Assembly (NCBI GenBank): GCA_003354225.1
Contig: PIVH01000771.1
Coordinates: 1-5,016 of the forward strand
Length of the DNA stretch: 5,016 bases
Reading direction: 5' to 3'
Source of the DNA: Globobulimina sp.
Lineage: Eukaryota; Foraminifera; Rotaliida
Below, one piece after another: positions 1 through 5,016 of this stretch. A model generated the notes under the pieces. It saw only the letters and a list, made by a program, of their open reading frames with translations, was not told where the DNA came from and ran no database searches. Position 1 is the stretch's first letter; each line of letters starts with the position of its first letter. The translations under genes were made by a program, and so were the position numbers.

Positions 1-355
1 CTATATTAAATTGACTATATCTGCACATATAGCCACTGTTACTGCCATTGCTGTGATCTGCAATGTATACATCACCGCCAATATCCTCATGCACTGTGAC
101 CGCAGAATCATAAAAACCATATCCCAACACCGTCGTATCTCTGATTTGGAGTGTTTTCGCGATACAAGCGAATTGAATATCGAGCTGATAAAATCCCTGA
201 TTGCTACCTGTAGCTGCTGTGGAATTACTAATCAATAACACATCTCCCAATACCGCACCAAAAATAAACGAGCCGTTATTAGAATGTTGAAACCCGCGGT
301 ATATATCACTAACAAATGTGACATTGCCCAGAACTGTAGCACTTATATTAAGTGT
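1..355 (-). repeat. Protein-level tandem repeats, C-terminal set
   Basis: Residues 335-452 contain units of roughly 27-34 residues aligned on VLGNVTFVSD, VLGDVLLISN, IAKTLQIRDT and IGGDVYIADH. A variable segment follows each, with an aromatic-rich GF/GY step (RGFQH, QGFYQ, YGFYD, SGYMC). The pattern, hydrophobic-x-x-D/N-V-x-(F/L/I)-(V/I), suggests stacked short beta strands, that is, a solenoid or beta-helix. The series is cut by the window edge and may continue. The fold is inference. Confidence 0.55.
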
Positions 356-1421
356 TGCTTTATAAAATCCATAAGTACCATTTGAAAATGCAGTAAAACT
401 GTTTATTGCATACAGCTCGCCACTCGACAATGTCGGCAAACAATACACTTTTAAATATCTGCTGCCACCGTCCCAGAATGCCCTATTCGCCAAGGCTCGG
501 ATAATAATATTCGCGTTGTTCTGCGAAGCATATAAATGGAGATGCATCGCTTCGTAAGCACCAGAAATAACAGATATTGTGTAAGACTCATTGGTAATGA
601 ATGAGTGGTCCGCGTACACGGTCGCATCCATAAAGTCAATGACACTCGAACTCGGATTGACGCTCTCGATATTCCAGTCGCCGTGATCTGTGCCATAATA
701 TTCGAAAAATCTGAACGAAGGGTGATCAGAGTACAGCCGGACTGGAGCACGGTAGTACGGATTGATAGTGCCAGGTTTATCGATGCTGAAATATGGATTA
801 TGCGTAAATATGTTTCTCACCACTACGTTATCAAAGGCGTAGGGTCGAAATGCTTGCAATGTGACTCTGGTGGAATAGTCTTCGAATATTTGACAGGAAT
901 CAAGCTGGTTAGTTGCTGATGTACCGGTTTCTCCGCCAACGATGGTTAACTGACTGCCTTCGCCGTACGGAGCGAATATTTTGCAATCTCTCATACCGCT
1001 ACTACCTATTTTACAGAAACAGATTGCAGTTTTTATGGAATCTGTTGTGTAAATCAGTGCGTGACAGACCTGTTGCTGCAATCTTCAATTTGGCACCGTT
1101 TTGATTGTGTGCGTAAATGGTGCCGTTTTGTAATGCGGTGGAACCATACACTGTGATATTGATAGTTGTGGAGAAGTGGGTGAAGATTGTGCTTTCATAG
1201 GCTGCGGTATTTCCAATTATATTGATGATACATTCACCTGTTCCTGCTGCTGGACAGGAAATGTTGGTTTCACGACAGCTTGACGTAGCAACGCAATTTA
1301 TAATACATGGGAATGATGCACAAGCGGCAGGGGTGTAATCAGTGGCGAAGCGATTGATAGTTTCACTTATTGTTATGGTGATTAATGTGGACAGGAGGAA
1401 TAAAAAATGCCTTGGTGCCAT
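1..1421 (-). CDS. Secreted/surface repeat glycoprotein, two exons, 3' end beyond window
   Basis: Not recognised as a named family. Exons are 1421-1070 and 1005-1; at least 452 residues, still open at the left edge. I chose the ATG at 1421 because it begins a good signal peptide (MAPRHFLFLLSTLITITIS). The frame is open upstream as far as ATG codons at 1577 and 1574, but that stretch overlaps the transporter gene and would bury the signal sequence. Residues 31-64 are Cys-rich (six Cys). Residues 70-142 form about three repeats of 24-25 residues with a pattern like G-S-x-A/M...I-(Y/F)-A-(H/P)...G-x-x-L-x-I. Residues 335-452 form four looser repeats. There are ten N-glycosylation sequons (N53, N88, N99, N256, N326, N337, N345, N361, N378, N437) and few charges, as expected for an extracellular beta-rich protein. 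No transmembrane segment or GPI signal is visible in the part present. A surface or adhesion role is inference only. Confidence 0.8.
932..1214 (-). repeat. Protein-level tandem repeats, N-terminal set
   Basis: Residues 70-142 of the glycoprotein read as about three units starting GNTAAYESTIF, GSTALQNGTIY and GSSGMRDCKIF. Each is followed by a short turn and a strand such as TTINITVY, GAKLKIAAT or GSQLTIVG. A possible fourth, decayed unit starts at GETGTSATN (142) and contains CQIF. The repeats are divergent at DNA level, so they are old. Each unit looks like two short beta strands joined by a turn. The last two units are split by the 64-nt intron. Confidence 0.7.
1006..1069 (-). other. Intron of the repeat glycoprotein gene (64 nt, phase 1)
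   Basis: On the minus strand the boundaries are CAG|GTCTGT and AAAATAG|GTAGT. Without removal the upstream frame stops at a TAA just before the acceptor. Removal joins G118 to SSGMRDCKIF and keeps the frame open to the window edge. The joined protein also continues the internal repeat in register (GSTALQNGTIYA, then GSSGMRDCKIFA), which fixes the junction independently. The frame used downstream is itself open back through the intron, so an indel in place of an intron is a weaker alternative. Confidence 0.82.
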
Positions 1422-1437
1422 GTTGCATACAAAAGGA

Positions 1438-3210
1438 TTAGAACTGAAAGTTTTTGAATAATTCAACACAATGATAAAAATAAAATAAAAAAATAATCGA
1501 ACACAAACACGTCGCCAACAAAAACCATTCAACGTCGGTATATTTTTCGAGCGAAACGTCCTCCAAATCCTCATCATCCTTCGTCAAAATGCCAACCAAT
1601 AAAAAAAACAGTCCCAACACGAGATTGTACGCAGAAGTCGGGATTCCATAGCCAGTGCCCACCAATTTGGAAGGAATTGTGACTGCAAAGGCGGGCCAAA
1701 TCACTGCGCAAAACACAGAATATCCAATGCCTAATCCGACCAATCCCGCCAATGGCAGCAAATCCTTGTTCTCCGGATCAATGCCAACGTCGTCGGGAGT
1801 TAACCACCCTAAAATATAATGCGATATTGTCAAAATAACAGTTGCTATCAACAATAATTCGCAGCGTCTGCCTAATTTGTCAACGCCAAATCCAATGACA
1901 GGCGTTATGACCGCCGACACAATGTAGGGGATCATCAGATATTCATTTGCTTTGTGGTGACTGTACTCGTACTTGACCTGCATGTAACTGCCACCGATCT
2001 TCATCCACGGCACCACGCAGCCATACTGAAAGCAGCAATTTACCACAAGCAGCCAATAGCGAGTGTCAAACCGCTTGAAATCGCTGAATCTGAATTTGTT
2101 CGCCTCCACCGAGTTCACCCCTAAGTTGGAGTATTCGTTGTGAGTCACTATGGAACCTATATCCGTTGAATCACCCGTATCATCCTTATTATTCATGCCA
2201 TTGTCCTCATGAGCTGCAGCTGTATGGACGTGTACCGGCATGGAAGCAGAGCCATCCATCAATGTGTGATCCAGCTCGGGCACCGCCATTGAAAAGTCAT
2301 ATTTCGACGCCATTGAGATTTCCATTCTGGCCGACATATCCATCTCATCATCCAAAGTCTCCTGAATCGCATCGTAACCAAAACCAATCTCATTCGTAGT
2401 CGTCGTTGATATTAATTTGGTCGTCATGTCAATCTCCGATAAGGCGCTGCGACCATCCATGTCACCATCGTCCGCTAGCGACACTTGATAGATACTGTGT
2501 TTATATTTTGTCTTCTTCTCAAAAAATACGCGGTACGCTATCAACATTGACAGTATCAGCAAACAAATGGGCATCAATACAAATGCTCCCATCGCCATTG
2601 AGAAAACCACGCCTTTCAAGTGGTAAAACTCGTATGTTAAGACGTCATTTGCTGCAGAGCCCAGCCGCGAAAATGATAAATTGAAACCCAATGCGAATGA
2701 CAATTCTTTGCCGAAAAAGTATTCGTATAATAATGGTGTTTCTGCCATGGCAAAGGACTCCGCAGAGATGCCATAGAAACATCTGCCAATCAGCATCACT
2801 GCGAAATTGTTCTCGTGAATGCCCAACACAAAGATGCCATTTCCTATTACCATTCCGGTGTAGAGTGCGATCAACATCTTATTCACTCCTATCACATCCG
2901 TGAAAATGCCAAATATTATTGGAAATATGACATTGGGCCAGGCGTACGCCGAAAACTATAATATGGTCATTTGTGTGGTTGATGTAGTGCTTTGTGGCTT
3001 GCATATAGTAAAAACAAACCAGTAAAAACAAACCAGTAAATTATATTCCACATTGGATAAGTCCCATGGTTCGTGTTGTAGTGGTTCTTGTAGAGCAACG
3101 GGCGTATCGTAAGTGTACATATAGGAAAACATGCACAGCGATAGGACAATAAATACTGTCCAACGGATTGGTACAGGACAAATTTGGTAGCCCAGGATTG
3201 TTATTGTCAT
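1438..3210 (-). CDS. MFSD1-like major facilitator superfamily transporter, two exons
   Basis: A 564-residue, roughly 12-TM MFS protein; exons 3210-3034 (59 codons) and 2955-1438 (505 codons plus TAA). The ATG at 3210 follows an in-frame TGA (TGA-ACC-ATG). Marks shared with MFSD1 proteins: YDTPVALQEP after TM1, AYAWPNVIF in TM2, loop 2-3 motif FGIFTDVIGVNK, RCFYGISAESFAMAE, and FGKELSFALGFNLSFSRLGS. The second half has GFGVDKLGRR, the repeat of MFS motif A, then AVIWPAFAVTIPSKLVGTGYG. Mammalian MFSD1 sits in lysosomes, pairs with the glycoprotein GLMP and exports dipeptides; the same role here is inference. The loop between TM6 and TM7 (about residues 205-355) is far longer than in animal homologues and is rich in Asp, Met and Thr, possibly a cytosolic regulatory or sorting segment. 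The C-terminal tail is short. Family assignment is firm, substrate is not. Confidence 0.9.
2956..3033 (-). other. Intron of the MFSD1-like gene (78 nt, phase 0)
   Basis: Boundaries on the minus strand are CTG|GTTTGT and ATTATAG|TTTTCG. Splicing joins ...EYNLL to FSAYAWPNV, which lines up without gaps with the TM2 region of MFSD1 proteins (LL, then six residues, then WPN). The intron length is a multiple of three and the only in-frame stop it contains is the TAG of its own acceptor, so a retained intron would end translation exactly at the 3' splice site. Homology on both sides makes this the best supported intron in the window. Confidence 0.9.
3007..3040. repeat. 14-bp tandem repeat (2.4 copies) duplicating a 5' splice site
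   Basis: The unit AGTAAAAACAAACC occurs at 3007-3020 and 3021-3034, followed by a partial AGTAAA at 3035-3040. On the coding (minus) strand each full copy carries GTTTGTTTTTACT. The upstream GTTTGT (3033-3028) is the donor that keeps the transporter in frame. The second (3019-3014) lies 14 nt inside the intron. Confidence 0.9.
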
Positions 3211-3353
3211 GGTTCAAATCCAGAAAACTTGACTGAAGTTCAACGTAAGCCTTCATTAAATCATTACATCATTACAGAGCAGCTTAGTTTCTCGCACTTT
3301 CGCAGTTTCTTTTATCGTTTGCAACGCGTGCTATATTTTTTAATTAATACAAC
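3211..3353. promoter_or_regulatory. Divergent intergenic region between the MFSD1-like and SAM-like genes
   Basis: These 143 bp separate the two start codons, so they must hold both 5' UTRs and both promoters or one bidirectional promoter. An AT-rich block CTATATTTTTTAATTAAT lies at 3331-3348, just before the plus-strand ATG at 3354, with a TATA-like core. It is close enough to the ATG that it might equally be an initiator or part of a short leader. I see no obvious matching TATA element for the minus-strand gene. Confidence 0.5.
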
Positions 3354-3935
3354 ATGGAACAATGTATGGAAAATCCAGGTAGAACAAATGAAGGGACCCA
3401 GTCGTTTGATTCGTGGATTGAAGAAAATGGATTAGAAGTGATAAAGGATGTATTTGTGGAATGTAAGATGAATAATTTGTGTTCTGTTCATAAAGAAAAC
3501 CAGAATTTTATGAAATTATTGACAAATGAAAAAGTATTAAATAAACCATATTTAATTCAAAACATACTGATTGGGTTAAAAGAGCTGCAGTTAAAAAGGA
3601 AAATATATTTAATGTCTGAAAAATTGAAAGCACAGTCACAACACATTAAAAATTTGAATGCAATGATTTGTGAGTTTCGCAAGAAATGGAAAAATCAACA
3701 AACTGACATTGGATCATTGAAAAGAAACGCTAAACATTCCAAAGCAACAATTGATGTGTTGCGAAATAAGAAAAGAAGCATGTTTGTTACGATGTGTATT
3801 ACAATATTTGTTATAATTTTGGCGTTGATGGCGGAGTTTGGAGGATTTGGTATCAATGACATTGTCTGTGTTAATGTTTGTGTTGGACTCATGTTATTTG
3901 TAATATACAAAGTGTTTAAAATTAATACTGTTTGA
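3354..3935 (+). CDS. SAM-like domain / coiled-coil protein with two C-terminal membrane segments
   Basis: Single exon, 193 residues, ATG to TGA; not recognised as a named protein. Residues 18-80 resemble a sterile alpha motif: FDSWIEENGLEVI, then VFVECKMNNL, a variable stretch, and a final helix LIQNILIGLKELQ, which matches the W-x-x-x-x-x-L...F...L...I-L-x-x-I-x-x-L spacing of SAM domains. Residues 74-142 are Lys/Gln-rich and predicted helical, possibly coiled-coil (LKRKIYLMSEKLKAQSQHI). Two hydrophobic segments follow, about 143-161 (SMFVTMCITIFVIILALMA) and 169-187, leaving a tail of a few residues. SAM domains usually mediate homo- or hetero-oligomerisation. With a C-terminal hairpin anchor the N-terminal part would face the cytosol; that topology is inference. 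The coding sequence is AT-rich, more so than the glycoprotein gene. It shares a 143-bp promoter region with the transporter gene. I am sure it is coding, moderately sure of SAM. Confidence 0.82.
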   Translation: MEQCMENPGRTNEGTQSFDSWIEENGLEVIKDVFVECKMNNLCSVHKENQNFMKLLTNEKVLNKPYLIQNILIGLKELQLKRKIYLMSEKLKAQSQHIKNLNAMICEFRKKWKNQQTDIGSLKRNAKHSKATIDVLRNKKRSMFVTMCITIFVIILALMAEFGGFGINDIVCVNVCVGLMLFVIYKVFKINTV

Positions 3936-3956
3936 ACGACTTCGATTCAACGTTTA

Positions 3957-3962
3957 AATAAA
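3957..3962 (+). terminator. Polyadenylation signal AATAAA of the SAM-like gene
   Basis: A canonical AATAAA starts 22 nt after the TGA stop (3933-3935). Cleavage 10-30 nt downstream would fall at about 3972-3992, at or just inside the end of the convergent Mediator-like gene, whose stop is at 3992-3994. No AATAAA is visible on the minus strand in the 56-bp gap, so the opposing transcript probably ends inside the SAM-like gene or uses a variant signal. Confidence 0.6.
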
Positions 3963-3991
3963 CAAAGGGTGACTGGGACAGTGGGTGATGT

Positions 3992-4609
3992 TCAATGGAA
4001 TTCATCATCAGAAGGCTCTTCTGATGCAGTCCTTGCTCGTTGTTCTGGTGTTTGACCGCAAAACATAAATTCCACCAAATACTTATCATTTTTCCTGTTC
4101 ATTTTGATGTTTTTAGTTTCAATTTCTTTCATCTTTTCATCTCCATCTCCATCTCCATCCTCATCATTTTTATCATTGCTCTTTGTTTGAGCGATACAAA
4201 TCGAGTTAAATTGATCCAACACAGATAACATTTTATTATAATCCGTCAATCTGTTTATTAACTCGGATTCATCGTATTTATTCGCAAAGTGATCCTCATT
4301 ATTGGTATAATACTTATTTGTGTCCTCGATAATTTGTGGCATTTTCTTAATTCCTATGGTTTCACAATCAAAATGTCCGTGGCCAGGTTGCACAGTAAAT
4401 TTACTTAATTGCAAACCAATTCCTTTTTCAATGTCACTCTGAATGTTTAATAATTGAGATGAAACCACACTGAATTCATTTAACACAGTGCTCCAATCAC
4501 TATTCGGTCTTCGCAGCTCTTGCATGGTTTTACTAATTCCTTTGGATAATTCTTGAGCTCTATGCCGTAATGCATATAAATCTTTGTCCAAAGGCCTCGG
4601 AGACGTCAT
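3992..4609 (-). CDS. Mediator complex subunit 8-like protein
   Basis: Single exon, 205 residues. The first in-frame ATG is at 4609; upstream the frame has no ATG before an in-frame TGA, so the longer frame starting with TTG at 4669 is not real. Residues 8-70 match the N-terminal helical region of MED8: a start with LDALR-like spacing (LDKDLYALRHRAQELSKGI), then SDWSTVLNEFSVVSSQLLNI, equivalent to the W-x-x-V-L-x-x-F-x-x-L-S-x-Q-L core of the family. Residues 113-141 form a further helix. Residues 142-176 are a low-complexity charged stretch, and the C-terminus is KYLVEFMFCGQTPEQR plus an acidic tail. MED8 is a nuclear head-module subunit of Mediator that relays activator signals to RNA polymerase II. 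The protein is shorter than human MED8 (about 268 aa). The call rests on a short motif and overall layout. It is divergent from the Lys-rich gene with only 65 bp between starts. Confidence 0.72.
   Translation of the reverse strand: MTSPRPLDKDLYALRHRAQELSKGISKTMQELRRPNSDWSTVLNEFSVVSSQLLNIQSDIEKGIGLQLSKFTVQPGHGHFDCETIGIKKMPQIIEDTNKYYTNNEDHFANKYDESELINRLTDYNKMLSVLDQFNSICIAQTKSNDKNDEDGDGDGDEKMKEIETKNIKMNRKNDKYLVEFMFCGQTPEQRARTASEEPSDDEFH
4141..4158. repeat. Hexanucleotide repeat CTCCAT x3 in the MED8-like gene
   Basis: Three perfect CTCCAT units on the plus strand encode the Asp-Gly-Asp-Gly run (EDGDGDGDE, residues 150-158) on the minus strand. It is flanked by related TCAT-rich sequence, so the charged insert between the helical part and the C-terminal motif probably grew by replication slippage. 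It is likely to vary in length between strains. Confidence 0.75.
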
Positions 4610-4674
4610 GTTAACAACAGTTTTTTTTTTAGTTAGCTCTGCCTTACAAATCAAAACTAACTGTTTCAATCACA
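4610..4674. promoter_or_regulatory. 65-bp divergent intergenic region between the MED8-like and Lys-rich genes
   Basis: Only 65 bp lie between the two start codons, so 5' UTRs and promoters are extremely short or overlap. A T10 run at 4621-4630 becomes a poly(A) stretch in the leader of the MED8-like mRNA, 11-20 nt before its ATG. The rest holds no clear TATA box in either direction. Confidence 0.5.
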
Positions 4675-5016
4675 ATGCCATCGGGGTTTGTTCGGTGTTT
4701 TTACTCATTTTAAATATTATGCATTCATAAATAATTATAATATTTAGAAAAAGAAGCAAAGGCAAGAAAAAATCCAAAGCCAATGCAAAAAATAAAAATA
4801 AAAAGAAAAAAAATACAAAGTCAACAACAAGTAACATAGCAGAGATTGCGGAAAACAAAAACGAATCAGATGGCGAAGATGATGAATATTTTCGATCCGA
4901 ACACTATTTAAGAATTAATAAAAAATCAAGGTCAAAAGCAAGATTTACAACAATCGATTGCTTATCTTCGCAAGTTAAGTATTTAAAGTTTAATATAAAT
5001 ATATTTCCGAAGCACG
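4675..5016 (+). CDS. Lys-rich basic protein, N-terminal part, two exons, runs off right edge
   Basis: Not recognised. Exon 1 is 4675-4685 (11 nt: ATG CCA TCG GG) and exon 2 begins at 4748; 93 residues fit before the edge. The joined start reads MPSGKRSKGKKKSKANAK. Residues 5-28 are about half Lys, a likely nuclear or nucleolar targeting or nucleic-acid-binding tail, followed by an acidic patch (ESDGEDDE, 43-50) and a mixed segment EYFRSEHYLRINKKSRSKARF. Exon 2 is open for its whole length although it is very AT-rich. The only stop bounding it upstream lies within the proposed intron. The last 40 nt become more AT-rich and contain CAA|GTTAAGT near 4972-4978, so another intron could start there and the final 14 or so residues are less certain. 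Function cannot be inferred from this part. Confidence 0.65.
4686..4747 (+). other. Intron of the Lys-rich gene (62 nt, phase 2)
   Basis: Boundaries are TCGGG|GTTTGT and ATATTTAG|AAAAAG. The donor is identical to that of the MFSD1-like intron and the acceptor again ends in TAG. Interior sequence is strongly AT-rich (ATTTTAAATATTATG). Splicing converts GG plus A into a Gly codon and links the only suitable ATG to the long open exon 2. No protein homology tests this junction, so support is from phase and splice-site agreement with the other two introns. Confidence 0.7.

Noticed and set aside
451-919. Overlapping open frames on both strands (minus 451-750, plus 605-919)
   Set aside because: The other minus frame is open from 1005 to the window edge and carries the repeat and sequon pattern; these two are shadows of it without recognisable features.
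1006-1069. Frameshift mutation or pseudogene in the glycoprotein
   Set aside because: Splice signals matching the other introns remove exactly the bases needed, and the repeat register is restored across the junction.
913-1104. Plus-strand 63-codon open frame
   Set aside because: It covers the intron and repeats of the glycoprotein on the opposite strand and has no support of its own.
2166-2903. Three consecutive plus-strand open frames
   Set aside because: They lie antisense to the MFSD1-like coding exon, whose homology is clear; their Pro/His/Ser/Arg-rich translations are typical of antisense shadow.
3041-3256. Minus-strand 71-codon frame starting at 3256, overlapping transporter exon 1
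   Set aside because: It is out of frame with the YDTPVALQEP homology. A start here would need an extra splice that I cannot support.
4610-4669. Longer N-terminus for the MED8-like protein starting at TTG 4669
   Set aside because: It needs a non-ATG start and would encode the poly(A) leader as Lys codons; the ATG at 4609 directly precedes the family-like N-terminus.
4740-4830. Poly-Lys AT-rich stretch as simple intergenic low complexity
   Set aside because: The frame stays open well beyond the A-rich part and joins in phase to an ATG through a matching intron, so coding is the better explanation.
4670-4858. Minus-strand 62-codon hydrophobic frame (Phe/Leu-rich)
   Set aside because: It is the complement of the Lys-rich exon and AT-rich intron; Phe/Leu runs are what antisense poly-Lys codons produce. 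It is not a membrane protein.
1-5016. tRNA or rRNA genes, CRISPR arrays, insertion sequences, viral genes
   Set aside because: I found no cloverleaf, no spaced direct-repeat array, no terminal inverted repeats and no transposase or viral motifs on either strand.

Overview
The window is nuclear DNA of a eukaryote, almost certainly a protist with a very compact genome. It encodes a Mediator subunit and a eukaryote-specific MFS transporter, and three of its five genes need short GT..TAG introns (62, 64 and 78 nt) removed to give a continuous protein. About 90% of the window is coding, the gaps between genes are 16, 143, 56 and 65 bp, and TAA and TGA act as stops. I cannot name the lineage from sequence alone.

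Layout, left to right. (1) Minus strand, 1-1421: a secreted or surface glycoprotein, two exons, running off the left edge; it has a signal peptide, a Cys-rich start and two sets of short internal repeats. (2) Minus strand, 1438-3210: an MFSD1-type transporter, two exons, 564 aa, with a much enlarged acidic central loop. (3) Plus strand, 3354-3935: a single-exon 193-aa protein with a SAM-like N-terminus, a helical middle and two C-terminal membrane segments. (4) Minus strand, 3992-4609: a single-exon 205-aa protein resembling Mediator subunit 8. (5) Plus strand, 4675 to the right edge: a Lys-rich protein whose first exon is only 11 nt.

Genes 1 and 2 are in tandem. Genes 2/3 and 4/5 are divergent pairs that must share short promoters. 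Genes 3/4 converge so closely that their 3' UTRs probably overlap. The genes do not look like one pathway: the set spans a probable lysosomal/endomembrane transporter, a secretory protein, a membrane protein, a transcription co-activator subunit and an unknown basic protein. Nothing indicates a mobile element, virus, CRISPR array or RNA gene.

The most interesting points are the shared G|GTYTGT 5' splice site in all three introns, a tandem duplication of that splice site in the transporter gene, the 11-nt first exon, and the unrecognised repeat glycoprotein.
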